Source of the DNA: Isoetes taiwanensis
Taxonomy: Eukaryota > Streptophyta > Lycopodiopsida > Isoetales > Isoetaceae
NCBI GenBank assembly: GCA_021234155.1
Contig: JAJEKV010000110.1
Span: forward strand, 3,044,649 to 3,108,648
Direction of reading: 5' to 3'
DNA length: 64,000 bases
Shown: one piece after another, positions 10,991-23,095 of the stretch
Numbering within the stretch: the first letter of the stretch is position 1
Layout: the number at the start of each line of letters is the position of its first letter
Position numbers and translations under genes: made by a program
The notes under the pieces: generated by a model
What the model was told of the DNA's origin: nothing
The model's input: only the letters and a program-made list of their open reading frames with translations
Database searches by the model: none

Positions 10991-13399
10991 CGATGTTAGC
11001 AGAGCATAGAGTTGGTGATAATTTTGTCGTTGCTCAGAAAGGAATGATGAGGGTTCTGAATTTTGGATTCTGATGTGCACAAAACCAAAATGGATAGTGG
11101 AGAAAGACTTCCAACTCAATGGAACATGGTACCTCGCCCGGTGATAGTGTCATAGAAGGTATGTATTACAAGAAGGGCACTGAGATCAACCATCAGCTAT
11201 GATCTTTTGCAGTAAAAGACATGTAGGCATAGTATTCACAACACAGATCTGTGCAATCGGACTTCACATGCCACCAACTAAGCGTCAAAGCAGGATTTGT
11301 ATATATTTGGATCCTTTAGATGAGGAGAAAATTTTCTGAAATTTACCCGAAGTTCTTTACGATGATGATGAAATGTAAAACCATTACATGTATTTTTCAG
11401 AACTCATGTGAAGTCTTGTGCTTCAATTTGTGAAAAATGAGTTTGTCTTGATTTCTTTTGAAGATTTGGATTCTTCGAAACACTTGATTCCTTTGTTTTG
11501 AGATGAATTGAATATGAATTTTCATTGAAATGAATCGAGGTTACAATAACAATTATGTACATAAGAAAGATATATCGATGATTTAAGTGCGAGGTGACTC
11601 ATGCACCTACATACTTCCCAATACATATGTTCCTCTCGGGTTCCGGCTTTTGTTGCTTCTAATCTTAAAACTTCAAGCATGAACACTCTAACATCAACTA
11701 GATCCTGGTACTGAAATGTCCACAAACTGTGATTAACCACACTTTGTCAATAACGGAGTTTGGTTTATCTGCTTCCACATTTAAAATTGACTTACTAGAT
11801 CGAGCAACAATATATTCACTCCTTTTAAGTACCCCCTCACAAATTTGTGCATAAGCGAACATGGCGGGGCCATGAATGACCATCGGTTTGAAGAAGGCGT
11901 TCTGGAAATTTTCACAACATCGAGGTTGTAAAAAGCTGAAATTATTGTGTCCAAGCAATTCGGGGAACCTGCACTCAAAGTTTGTTGTCATTGTGCCACA
12001 ACAACAAAATGCAATGAGCAAGCACTAACGTCTCAACATATGCATACGCCATGCAAGCCGAGCTATTAAAGTGATATATCCACGGTTTATATCTCTGTAT
12101 GCGAGACAGCGTAGCTTACAATCGAGAAAACAGGTTGATGATGTCCATCACAAGCGAGGCAAAAACATGTCTTGGCACTTATCCAGTTCACATGTTTCCT
12201 TATTATTTGTAAACTATTTTGTGTCCTTGGACAATGTGAAAGTGAAAAAGGGTCAAAAAATGAAAGGATGGCTCATTCCTTGGAGAATCAAGTAGTATTC
12301 CATGTCTCGCAAACATATGCATATCATCTGGCACAATCCGATGATGCAAATCGAGATGAAAGTATCACCTTGAGAAGGAGGATCAATTGATCATTGAACC
12401 CACTTGCGTATCAACTTCCAAAATTTTGATGTCGGTGGAGCTAATCACGGCAGTTCGAGTTCCCTCGGCACCACTTCCAGGATGTGTATTTGGCTTTAGA
12501 TAGTCGGGGCTAGAAGCTCTATCATCTCTAGTTCTAAACACACGAGAACATTTTGCTCACAATCGGAAAAGTACAACACATATCATAGAAATTTTTTACT
12601 TATATTGACTTTCAAAGAGTTTTACAAGATTCATTTATGAAAATGCTTTTATCGAGCATTTTCATGCGATTCTTGCGACTCTTGAAGAATCCCACATGTT
12701 CCACATTTGATATTTCCTTCACATAAGTGACACACTTTCTGCGCCGAATTAAGTCCCTCCAGCCATGGTTTGAGTTGCTCAAAAAAAATTGGAATCCAAC
12801 ACAGTCGGGAGCAAAACTATTTGGACATATCATTTGTGTTAAATTTGGTTGAGAACCCTTATATCTGCTGTCATCTATCAACAATGTGTTTGTCACCTGG
12901 TATCTCCAAATTTCTGGTACACTTTGGACAGATCCTTAAGGAAAATTGGCTTATTAACCACTTTTTAATTTTGTGTTAGATGCGGTCATCTGATTCCAAA
13001 TAAAAAGAAATACGCCCCTTATATTCCTGCATCAACTTTCACAAATCAACAAGTCAACATTACTCTTAGCCATGCTGGACCACAATGCAATCTCAAATTT
13101 TGAAAAACACCATTCATTAAGAACTCCACGAAATCCAGGCCGGAGGCTGCGAACTTTTGATGGTTCAATTTCTGGATGGTCATACTGGCTCGCCGATCTG
13201 GGGATCCCTCTTTCAAGTCATAAAACTTGCCTAAAACCCATTAAAATCAGAACAAGGAGAATTTCAGTTAACCTCTTGGTTTTGTTGGTTGGTTGTATTG
13301 GACTCGTTGAATGATGCATCTTGTCCGGATCAAGGGGTTTTCTTTGTCAACTTCATTACCGCATCGCATTTGGCTCATATTGACACAAAACTTTTTCGT
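10991..13399. other. Unassigned sequence with short unrecognised ORFs
   Basis: ORFs at 11522-12021 (minus, two overlapping frames) and 12612-12896 (minus) have ordinary composition but no domain I recognise. They could be decayed transposon DNA into which the copia element at 13400 was inserted. Confidence 0.35.
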
Positions 13400-13885
13400 A
13401 TTTGGAATTACATGCCTAAGTGGTGGCATTTGATCAATACACACCGGTTAGCATTTAGACATGGATTTTGCATGGAAGAAAAATATAAAAATAAAAAGGT
13501 AGAAGAAAAAATACGGTGAACAGTTCAAGGGTTTTTGAAAAGCGAGGCGGCCCGGCGTGAGATTTTTTGGGCGGATCTAGTAGGCCGATTATGCATTGCT
13601 GAATCGATCTTGGAGCTCCTATATCTTGCCGGATTTGGTCTTGGAAGCGAGTTGATAAGCGATCTTTTGCTATTTAATGGTTTCTGTAGTAAAAGCGGTC
13701 GATTACGTGTGATAATATTTTGATTCTTTGTGATATTATAGATTCGATCCTGTGTGGAATCCTTTGTGGGTCTTAATTGGTTTGAGCAGGTAAATCCTTT
13801 GTGGATTTAAAGGAAGATTAAGGGAGAAGATTGTATACGGTTTTCCTCTGGGTTCAATTCGGACTCAAAGTCTTTGATTCCAACA
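13400..13885 (+). repeat. 5' LTR of the Ty1-copia element
   Basis: Begins near TTTGGAATTACATGCC and ends GATTCCAACA. It shares its start, end and several internal blocks (AAGTGGTGGCAT, TTTTGCATGGA, TGTGTGGAAT, CTTTGTGGATTT) with 18183-18665. Many substitutions and small indels separate the two. Confidence 0.9.
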
Positions 13886-13887
13886 TC

Positions 13888-13898
13888 TGGTATCGAGC
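13888..13898 (+). other. Primer-binding site (initiator tRNA-Met type)
   Basis: TGGTATCGAGC lies directly after the 5' LTR. It differs by one missing A from TGGTATCAGAGC, the common plant retrotransposon PBS complementary to the 3' end of initiator tRNA-Met. Confidence 0.85.
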
Positions 13899-14621
13899 AA
13901 GTTAGTCTAAAGGGAGATGGCATCTAATAAAGTTCTTGCCTCTATTTAGGCGTTAAGGTGTATAAAGGGGGATCGGTTTTCAAAAAAAAGCATGGAAGAT
14001 GAAAGTTGAAAGGCTTTGGGCCGAGGAGGGGCTATGGGATTTGGTTAGAGTCCTCTCACAGGCCCGGGAAGCAAAGGCGGGTAACTATGAAGAATGAAGG
14101 CTTGAGAATCGTCAAAGGCTGGAGCGGAATCTGCAAAATCGACAAAGGCTCTTGATCAAAGATTTAGCTCAAACAAAAGGTATTATCATTTCAAAGCTTG
14201 GTTATGGTATTATAGCTTCAATTCATAATATGGATCCACGAGATATGTGGCGGTATTTGTTAAATGAATTTGAGCGATTCTTAGCATCTAGAGACATAAA
14301 TTGGAACAGAATTAAGAATGTTGAAATATGAAAGTGGTCAAGATCTGGTTGAGTTATTTGATAAAATGGATGGAATATTTATGGATTTAGAAGGTCTTTG
14401 TGCCTCTTACTGTTCAATCAAAATTCTTTATATCTCGAGATGTTTTTTTGCATATGATGAAAATATTGCATCCTTAATTCGCCACGATGGCTAGAACTAA
14501 AAGAAGAAGCTATAAGTATTGCAAGGACTGAAATTACACAAAGGGAAGCAAGAAGAAATTTATGATCAAGGGAGATAATATATTGTATTTTGGAGGAAGG
14601 GCGAGAAGTAAGGATGTAATA

Positions 14622-14724
14622 TGTTATGGTTGTGGAAATTGGACACATAAAGCCAAATTGCACTAGAATTAGAGGCCGTTCATGCTATGCTTGTGGAGGA
14701 GCTGGTCATCTAGCCAATATGTGT
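14622..14724 (+). other. Copia gag zinc knuckles (two CCHC motifs)
   Basis: The first knuckle begins CYGCG and is frameshifted into GHIKPNC. The second (14683-14724) is an intact CX2CX4HX4C, CYACGGAGHLANMC, followed by an Arg/Gly-rich tail. These bind genomic RNA in retrotransposon nucleocapsids. Confidence 0.88.
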
Positions 14725-15289
14725 ACAAAAAGGGGAAGAGGGCGTGGAAACTTTGGGGGATCTTCTAGTAGGGGTGTGTCCGTCGGTGTTACCTTTCAAA
14801 GCCAACTATAGGTTACATGTCGGAAAGAAATTCACGAGGAGGAGGTGAAGTCATATGCTTTGTCAAATTTATGTGATGAAAATATTTCTAACCACAATGA
14901 TTTATAGATTACGGAGCTGAAAAATCCGTGATGCAAAGTTCACAAATTTTAAAAAGCTTGAGACTAGTAAGCTTCGAGATGTTAATGCGTATGGCTAATG
15001 GAAAAACAAAATGTAGAAGCTTGTGGTGTGTTAGAGCTCATAGGAGAAGATGGAAAAATTATTACCATTAATAATGTGTTGTACGGTACAGGGGATGATA
15101 AAAAAACCTAATCTCAGAGTGTGATTTAGTTGATAAAAATTATAAAGTCTTGTTTGACAAGCATATGTGTATAGTTCATGATAATGGAAAAATAGTGTTG
15201 TATGCAAGAAGAATTGGAAATCGTTTTGAGCTTTGTCCTAGAAGTATAAATATTTTATCAAGTGAAGTTGAAAAGGGAAAACTCAATGG

Positions 15290-16125
15290 AATTTGTGGCA
15301 TCAAAAGATTAGGCCACACGAACTTGAAAAATATAATTTTATGAAAAAACAAAATTCTTGGATGGTTTGGACTTTATAGATAATAGTGAGGGAAGTGCTT
15401 TGTGTCATGGTTGTATGTTGGGCAAACAAAGTGAAAGCCTTTTCCTATGAAGAGTGAGCGGGTAAATGAAAAATTAGCCTAGTGCATTCGGATGTATGTG
15501 GACCTATGAGAGTTAGAAGTGTTAGTGGAAAATACTATTTTGTGTCATTTATTGATGACTATACAAAAAAAAAGCTAAGTGGTACTTCTTAACTCATAAA
15601 AGTCAAGTGCTCAACTCATTTTAAAGCCTATCTTGCGAAGTAAAGCATTGAAGCAAGTGCTAAATTAAAATGTTTAAAGGAGGAGGATAGGAGAGTACTT
15701 ATCAAATGAATTTAAAAGGTTTTGTTTAGAGCAGGAATCAAAAGGGCAATTAACTTGCAGAGGTACTCCTCGTGAGAATGGTGTCTCACAGAAAGAAAGA
15801 ATCGAAGCAGTAATGGGCATTTCGGGCTATGTTAAAGCATCACCGAGGTCTTCCAAATTTTTTATGGGCAGAAATTTTTGTAAATACTGCGTTCTATATT
15901 CAAAATAAGATCTCAAGCAAATCCACTGAATGGTGAGATCGGATGAGTTATGGACCGGCAAAGCGTCAATCGGTAAAAGACTTTAAAGCTTTTGGTTGTT
16001 TGGCATATTCAAAGGTAATAGATGATAAGATATCAAAATTGGATGATAGAAGTAAGGAAACATATTTTATTGGATACGATAAAAGAATCAAAAGGGTATA
16101 GGCTCTATGATCCAAATAAAAAGCG
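15290..16125 (+). pseudogene. Copia integrase region, broken
   Basis: Pieces include a zinc-binding pre-integrase remnant (ALCHGCMLGKQ), the start of the catalytic core (HSDVCGPMRVRSVSGKYYF, then FIDDYT), ENGVSQKER and the C-terminal FGCLAYSKV...YFIGYD. They fall in different frames with stops between them. Normally inserts element cDNA into chromosomes; not functional here. Confidence 0.85.
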
Positions 16126-16639
16126 GTGATTATAAGTCGAGATGTCATTTTCTTTGAAAATATATTATACAAAGATCGGTTTCTAAGTACTAATAAAGAA
16201 GGATCGAGATGAGATAAAGATGCGAGATAAAGATATTAGCGGGAGCCGATAGATTATTTTGATGATAAGGAGGAAAAAGCCATTGTCAATCAAGCGAGGA
16301 TGAAGAAAATTTGAGCGGGAAGGGTCGCTTTGAGCATCACGATAACGAAATGGAACCAGCTCGAGCCAATAAGGCGTAGAAGAAGGGGTGAAGGTGAATT
16401 GCTTAAAGAGGGATATCTTTTGATACTTCACAATATGGAAGGGATGAGTAGGAAGAAGTACTAGGAGAAGTGCTCATTGAGCAAGCGGAAGAAAGAGAAG
16501 AAGGTGAGCGGTAATTCCACGCTCTTATATGCACGTATTAGAAATTGATACTCAAGCAACTATAATGAAGCTATAGAAAGTCTAGATTAGAAATGGAAGG
16601 ATGCAATGAATCTTGGGGAACTAAGTTCTTTTGAGCGTC

Positions 16640-17330
16640 ACGAGAGCGTATAAAGCGGTTGTGAGACCTACTAACAGAAATATTGTTGGAAATAAATGGA
16701 TTTTTAGAATTAAACGGGGACCAGATGGGCAAACTCAGAAATTTAAAGCTAGACGGTGGCGAAAGGGTTTACTCAAAAAGAAGGTATTGATTATGATGAA
16801 ACATTCTCTCCGATCGTTAAATTAACAAGTGTCAGGGCAATTATGGCTGCTGCTAATATGCACAACTTAGAGTTACATCATATGGATGTTTGCACGGCAT
16901 TTCTCAATGCAGACTTGGATGAAGAAATTTATATGGAGCAGCCTCCTGGATACGAAGTTGATGGAGATAAGGTGTGGAAAGTGCGAGGAAGGCGTTATAT
17001 GGCCTAAGACAAGCTCCACGTCAGTGGTATGTATGTATTGACAATCATTTGAAAACACATGGGTTTGAAAAACTAAATATGGATGGAAATGTCTATATCT
17101 ATAGGAAAGATGGATACTTTTGCATAATTGCAGTTTATGTAGATGATTGCGTAATGGCTGCTAATGATATTGGTTGCTTAAATTATTGCAAAGATATTCT
17201 AAAGAAAAGATTTCAAATGACAGACTTGGGGAACTTAAGCAGGTTATTAGGTATGGAAATTTCTAGAGATAAAGAAGGGATTTATAGCTATTACTCAAAA
17301 GCGAAATATTTTAGGCATGCTTAAAAGATT
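16640..17330 (+). pseudogene. Copia reverse transcriptase region, broken
   Basis: Contains NKWIFRIKRGPDG, then (next frame) GIDYDETFSPIVKLTSVR, MDVCTAFLNADLDEEIYMEQ, LYGLRQAPRQWY and the catalytic YVDD (17136-17147). At least two frame changes interrupt it, near 16770 and 16980. The catalytic aspartates of YVDD remain, but a continuous enzyme cannot be made. Confidence 0.93.
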
Positions 17331-17639
17331 TGGAATGATAGAATGTAAGTTCTTGGCAAGCACTCGGTAGCAACTGGGCAGAAAAATCAACTCTGAGATG
17401 TGTCCCAAAACAAAAAGAAGAAGCATATCATGATGAATCGACCTTATAGAGAGCTTATTGGATGTCTTCAATATGTATCAATTTGTACCGCGTCGATATT
17501 TCATATGGAGTAAATGTGCTAAGCCAATTTCTAAATAATCTGGTGAAGGCCCTTTGGAAATCATAAAAGCGTATTTTAAAGGTTTACGAAAGGTACTGGG
17601 ACTATGGTCTTGTATTGAGGGCGTGAACATGATGTAAAA

Positions 17640-18040
17640 TTGCAAGGTCTATTACTTGAAGGTCAAAATTGGGATCTGATTGGGGGTGCTATTTCTTGGG
17701 GACACCCTCATGAGATCAAAGGTGGGGATATATGTCTCTTGCATCTAGGGAAATTCTCGCTATTTCTTGGAAAAGTAAGAAACAAACCTCTATTGCTCTT
17801 TCTATCGGAAAATTATGAATATGCGGGACAGTTGTCTCTTGCATCTAGAGAAAAATTGTATAATCAGAGCGGCTTAAAAAAACCAGTTAGAAAAAATTAT
17901 TCAAAGGGGCCAACACCATTATATTGTGATAGTACAAGTTGTATTGCCATGACTAAGAATCCGGTCTTACATGAAAGAACAAAGCATATCGAGCTACATA
18001 ATCACTTTATAACGTGATCAAGTAAAGAATGGAGAAATAA
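17640..18040 (+). pseudogene. Copia RNase H region, broken
   Basis: The C-terminal part reads YCDSTSCIAMTKNPVLHERT followed by KHIELHNHF, the end of copia RNase H (usually ...H.RTKHI.I..HF.R). The upstream part is scrambled, with a repeated TGTCTCTTGCATCTAG segment at 17732 and 17834. Confidence 0.85.
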
Positions 18041-18182
18041 AGCGTCTTATATAGACCCTCCCGAGAATTAGTGTGTTGCGACATTCTTACAAAAGCTTTG
18101 TCGGAATCGAAATTTAAAGTATTTCAAAAGGATTTAGGAATAGAAGATGTTGGAACCATGAGCACTTAGGCATGAGGGAGAT

Positions 18183-18665
18183 TGTTGGAATTACATGCCT
18201 AAGTGGTGGCATCTTATTAAATGACACATGGTTGGCGTCTACATATATATTTTGCATGGAACAAAATAAAAGGGGAAAAGCGGGACTAAAAATATTAGGT
18301 GAAGAGTCGAAGTTTTTTTCGAATAGGAACAGCCCGGCGTCATCGTTTTGTTAGGCGGATTTGTTGAACTTCGGCATTTGTTGCGAAGCAGAATATGGAG
18401 TTTCGGATCTTTGCGGTTGATGTTGGGCGAGGGTAAAAGCAGGTGATTATCGTGATATGATGTGTTCTATAGTAGAAGGCGGTCATTTTGTGGATTCGTT
18501 GTGATCTTTGTAATCTAGTCTGTGTGGAATTCTACGTGGGTTGTGATTTGCTTTAGCGAGGTGCATCCTTTGTGGATTTGAAGGAGGTGGATTTTAAGGG
18601 AGAAGATTGAGTTTGGATTTTCTTAGGGTTCAATTCCAGGGCTCAAAAGCGTTTGATTCCAAACG
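18183..18665 (+). repeat. 3' LTR of the Ty1-copia element
   Basis: Starts TGTTGGAATTACATGCC just after a purine-rich stretch (ATGAGGGAGAT, about 18172) that would be the polypurine tract, and ends near GTTTGATTCCAAAC. It is partner to 13400-13885. Confidence 0.9.
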
Positions 18666-18704
18666 AGCCGCGAAGAAGACTTTGGGCAAGGAAATTTAAT
18701 TTAC

Positions 18705-18935
18705 CTCAATGGTTCGTTTAGTCTAGTGGTAACACACTAGATCTAGCAACTATAGGTCTCAAGTTGAGGCTGCCCGAATCGCTTTTCTGAGGCCCCATTG
18801 GGTGAAAAAAAAAACCCCTGCAGGAGCGCAATGTAAAAGTGGTTGGGGGACGGGACCCGGTGTGGTGTGTGGTCACATGTCGGTTGGATCTTGCCTAGTG
18901 GCGTGGCGTTAAAATACTATCTATCTATCTATCTT
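18705..18935 (+). mobile_element. tRNA-derived SINE with (CTAT)n tail
   Basis: TTTAGTCTAGTGGTAAC (about 18717-18733) matches a tRNA A box, and about 40 bp later GGTCTCAAGTTGAGGC sits where a weak B box should be. The element ends in GTTAAAATACTATCTATCTATC. The same 3' end recurs at 41900-41952, which marks a dispersed family. It lies 40 bp beyond the copia 3' LTR. It is not a functional tRNA: the B box is degraded and no cloverleaf closes. Confidence 0.65.
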
Positions 18936-19554
18936 CTCTACGAAATAAATGGTCAATGAAAATAGATTTGGTAGAACATGAAAATAGGGGAAAGGAATAC
19001 TTGACAAAACTAAGCAATGACCCTAAGGAATCAGCTAAGGTTCTTGTTGGATATGAAATCACTTTGTTCAATGCTTAATCTAGTGATCTCTTTAGAGGAT
19101 CTTATTTATAGCCATAGGTCTTCCGTAAGATCAACTGCGGTTTCTCCAGCGAGCCATTGTAAGATGGCCTATACTTGCTTCTTTAGTGCGTCATAATCGC
19201 ACACTCGATGAAAGAGCTTTACAAGGCTGTGTTGTCCTTCTTCACCCGTGGTATTCTTTGGATCGGGTAATCTTATTGGCATAATGGTGTAAGCTTTGCT
19301 TTGGAAATGATTAGCGATCATGCCGCGCAACTTTCGGTGAGCGAATAAACAGGTATGCCATGTTGTATCGAGATCACGCACAAAGATAAACTAATAGTAG
19401 CATAAAACATGATGTATATTAATAAAGCCAAAAGAAGATCACATGCTTCTCAAACTTGAGCAAAAGATTCACTTTTAATATCAATAGAAATGTAATAATC
19501 ATCCATTTAAAAATATCAAACTGTTATGGTGCTCCTTATAGCTCATATCTTGAA
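18936..19554. other. Unassigned sequence
   Basis: Only a 70-codon minus-strand ORF (19169-19381) without a recognisable family. Confidence 0.35.
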
Positions 19555-19725
19555 ATCTTGGTCAATTTCTAGTAAGTCAATCTCAATAAGATGTTCGACT
19601 AGATATTGGGCAATTTTTAGTCAATCTCTAATGAGATCTTCCAATTTCTAGTAAGTCAATCTCCAATGAGATGTTCAATTAGATATTGGCCAATTTCTAG
19701 TCAATCTCCAAGGAGATTTCAAGCC
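19555..19725 (+). repeat. CAATTTCTAG/TCAATCTC tandem repeat, copy 1
   Basis: Units of about 40-80 bp built from CAATTTCTAGTAAGTCAATC, CAATGAGATGTTC and AGATATTGGCCAATTT recur here. A related block is at 25245-25345. Their placement on either side of gypsy and NPF relics suggests dispersed retrotransposon LTR or satellite-like sequence. Confidence 0.65.
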
Positions 19726-19749
19726 TTAAATCTTCTCTTCATTTCATCT

Positions 19750-19923
19750 ATTTTTGGATATTATTAAGGGGTCATAGTACTGTTATCCTATGAGGCTCTG
19801 TATTGGCTGTAAATTTCTGTCTCTTTCAGCATGCTTTCATATCAAAAGCATAAATTTTGCTTTGTACTTGAAGTTTTATAATTAATGACAAAACCAACTC
19901 TTGCTTTCAAAAAAAAAAAAAAA
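19750..19923 (+). other. Possible poly(A)-terminated retrocopy or LINE 3' end
   Basis: Ends in a run of about 15 A at 19909-19923 after an AT-rich, 3'-UTR-like stretch. No coding content was recovered. Confidence 0.35.
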
Positions 19924-21487
19924 GGTGCTATGACGGAGGGTTGCCCTCCATGGCCGAAGGTAAAGTGTCTTAAATCATAGTTCAAAATCGCGTTTTAATA
20001 ATCAATTCAAATTGCTACTTCTAGAGAATAGAATACTTGATACCATGACTTTCACATTAGAAAAAGCAAGCAGCAGCAGGAAGGTCACCAGACCAAAAGA
20101 AATATGTTTTTCACTGCAATACCTGAACTCATTACTTAATCTATAGTAGATTTTAGCTGAAAATCGCATGCAATTGGATTAAAACCAGAAAGGGGAAACA
20201 TGTACACGTGTGCATAATTCTAAAACATTTATCAAAGGAATCCTCAAAGTGATCTCCTTACCTACAAAACTATTTCTCTCAAATTCTCCCCTCAAATTAA
20301 GATGCAAAGACAAGTGTTGGCATCCTACATTTTTGACAATAAAATAATCAAAGACATTAGAGACAAAAGAGATCATAAAAATTTCAACTCAAGAACTATG
20401 GCTGACAATCTCTATACACTCGACATGCCAGAGACCATGTATGCCACTATCCATATTCAAGAAGACCTCAACAAAGATGGTCATGGGAAAGATGATTAAC
20501 TAATTGCAATTGTCGTGTCACAACTGTTTGTACCCCATTCAAGGCCTTTTCGAGAATACTCCAATACACTTTTGTTCCTTGTCGATAACTGGCACGCCTA
20601 ATATTTCTGTGAAAAAATGATCTATTTCCTCAATCAAATTCTTTTGGGGTGGGGGGTAAATAATCTTGGACAAAACATCTACCAAGAAAGTAGAAGGCTA
20701 TGCCTGCATAAGATGTTCACACTAATTGTTATTGTTTTACCATTTAAAAGACATGACCACCTTAAAGTTTCCTCTGCTTGGAAAGATAATCTAGAGTGAG
20801 AAAAATTTGGATGGCTAGTATTTGGGTCCTTATTGTCCTAAGAAATAGCCAAGCATTCAAAAATATAATAAAATAAATGTGAGACCTTTAACTAAGAAAA
20901 TTAAAAACTTAAAAATTTACAAACTTTAACCAGTCCTAGAGCTTTACATTTAAGAGATATGACCACCTTAAAGTTTACTTGATGCAGCAAGGTTGTTCTA
21001 GCAATTTAAAATACAACATGCACCAATGTGTATATTCCAACTACGTATACATAGAAAGGTATTATTGGATATCCACTAACTAGTTGTACATAGAAAGGTT
21101 ATTGCACTTCATAACAACATTGGCGAAATGAACATTAGATTCTAGCCAAATCTTTTATTACATTGTTATAATAGTCAAGCAGCATATCATGATGGTATGA
21201 AGGTGATTGAATGAAGTCCCAGGTGTGTAGTGTATGATTCTGTTTATCATCTCACATCTCACGTAGCACGCAAGCTTAACCTTTTCTTGGGGACACAATT
21301 AAGAGAGGGAGAAAATATTCCAAGTGATATAACCAGCATTGATGATCTAGTGTTAAGCTATGGCCAAAAGGCATGGAAGCTCTTTTGTCATCCTGCCATA
21401 TATACAATATACAATACAAAGAGGACACAACTAGACTGGGGGGGCATGGTCTTGCATTCTTCTAAACGCCACGAGATTTCCATTTCG
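19924..21487. other. Unassigned AT-rich sequence
   Basis: Several short ORFs without motifs. A phrase around ACATGACCACCTTAAAGTTT is repeated at about 20752 and 20956, indicating a small local duplication. Confidence 0.35.
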
Positions 21488-21615
21488 GTCTAGTAATGGG
21501 GACAAAATCCATTGCCCGAGGTCGCGGGTTCAAGTATGACCAATTGGTCTTGTGGTAGAGACCTTAAACACGCCATATGAGCTTCATAATTAGTGGATTG
21601 GCTTTCATGGTTTAT
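21488..21615 (+). mobile_element. tRNA-related SINE fragment
   Basis: A B-box-like GGTCGCGGGTTCAAGT (about 21519-21534) follows an A-box-like GGTCTAGTAATGG (about 21487-21499). Just downstream, TGGTCTTGTGGTAGAG resembles another A box. No closed cloverleaf is seen. Confidence 0.45.
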
Positions 21616-21617
21616 AC

Positions 21618-23095
21618 CTATAGAATGGCGTCCTTCGGTGATTCTTCTTCACGAGATTTCCAAGAAAAACAAATAGGGCAAAAACAAAAGGGCAAAGTTA
21701 ATGGCAAAAGGATTGCAAGAAGCCAATAGAAGTAGTCTAGATGACCCTTGTTGAGGTTATCGACAAGCCAGTCCACATGTCCATCATGAGCGGTGGTGTT
21801 ATGAACCACTTTGTAACCAAAATGCTGCTCATGTAACTGCCAATAGCAGCAACACTTGAGAACAGGGCACTGGCTATGCTCCTTATGTTTTCAGGAAACT
21901 GATCATGGAAGAATTCATAGTGCCCAATTGCTATGAAGGCTTCAGCTAGTCCAAGCAGCATAGATTGAGGAACCAGCCAAAAGGCAGAGTAGGGCGCTGT
22001 AATTTTTGGATGGTATATCAAACCAGCATGTATTGCAGTTTCCCTCCTATTATGCTTCACAAAACCAGCCACCACCATGGCAATGATAGATATAAACAAG
22101 CCGATCCCCATACGTTGCAAGAATGTGACTCCGTGCTCGATGCCCATAAATTTACGCACAACAGGCATGAAAACTCTATCATAAAGAGGAACCCAAGCAA
22201 GTAGTGTGATGACACCAAATACATGGAAAGATGCAGGGGGAATTTGAAAGTGAGAACCAAGATGCCTGTTCATGGTCCTGGTTTGCCTCACTGTGAAAGT
22301 AGATTGCTGAGAATGAGCAAGTTGAATATAACCCATGTTGCCCAAATGGAGCTGTCCTTATAATGCACTTAATCTCCTCCACTTGATGTACAGAACAAAG
22401 CCTTTACTGCAGCACCTTGCCATCAGGACCAATATCTTCTGTTGTTTTCACTGCTGCCTTGTCTAGAAATCTGCAAATGCATACAACATATAAGACACTT
22501 CAAAGATCTTATACATTACTTCAATGGTACACTTCAAAGATTAAACACAACATTACTTAAGCAACATCTGATACATCTGCAGAACATGAAAGTAATATAG
22601 ACCTGAATTGATCCGTATGCTTCAGTTTTGCAGTTCCTTGCTTGATGAGCTCACAATGGTTTAACATATCAGGATCAAGTGGTAGACTGCATTTTCTTTT
22701 GCGAAATGCGGCGACTATGACTTGTGCAAGTCTTGTAAAAGGGCTTCCATTGTAATTCACATGGCGGTATACAGGGGATCCAATCACAAAGACAATCAAG
22801 GAGATCAACATGGCTATAGGAGGGATGCCAAAACCCCAAACCCAGCCTATGTTCTCCTGTATATACACAATGACAGTGATAGATAACAACACTGCTAAGC
22901 CAAGCCCAAAATAATACCAATCGAAAAAGCTGAAAGACTGTTTTTTCTACTTAGGATCATTTGGATCAAACTGATCTGCTCCAAAAGCAGCCACACATGG
23001 CTTGATGGCTCTTGCACCCATTGCAAGGGTCAAGGACTAATTTAATACTTGGCTCATAGGGCGTGCCAGCAGGTTTACAAGCATGCATGTAAGCA
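21618..23095 (-). pseudogene. NPF (NRT1/PTR) transporter pseudogene, N-terminally truncated
   Basis: Minus-strand pieces match the central and C-terminal part of plant NPF nitrate/peptide transporters (MFS, plasma membrane). In order: CKPAGTPYEPSIK and GARAIKPCVAAFGADQFDP (about 23060-22960); FFDWYYFGLGLAVLLSITV; IGWVWGFGIPPIAML; an intron with a donor near 22600 and acceptor TTTGCAG near 22475; FLDKAAVKTTEDIGPDGK; VEEIKCIIRTAP; RTMNRHLGSHFQIPPASF; AWVPLYDR; VTFLQRMGIGLF; and a last helix WLLAILLPLT. Breaks: TAG after DPNDPK (about 22950), TAA near 22413, frameshifts near 22315 and 21805, and a small deletion near 23040. The first half (helices 1-5) is absent. The retained intron shows a genomic duplicate rather than a retrocopy. 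Confidence 0.92.

Larger units (their letters stand above)
13400..18665 (+). mobile_element. Ty1-copia LTR retrotransposon, near full-length, inactive
   Basis: Two related LTRs (13400-13885 and 18183-18665) flank a primer-binding site and a gag-protease-integrase-RT-RNase H order with integrase before RT, which defines Ty1-copia. In order: gag start-like segment (about 13990-14060), zinc knuckles (14622-14724), degraded protease (about 14900), integrase (about 15290-16000), reverse transcriptase (16640-17330) and RNase H (about 17650-18020). Frame changes and stops occur in every domain and the LTRs are clearly diverged, so the copy is old and cannot encode its own enzymes. I could not identify a target-site duplication. 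Confidence 0.93.

Noticed and set aside
18712-18790. Functional tRNA gene
   Set aside because: An A-box-like start exists, but the B box is degraded and no cloverleaf or acceptor stem forms. It fits a SINE head better.
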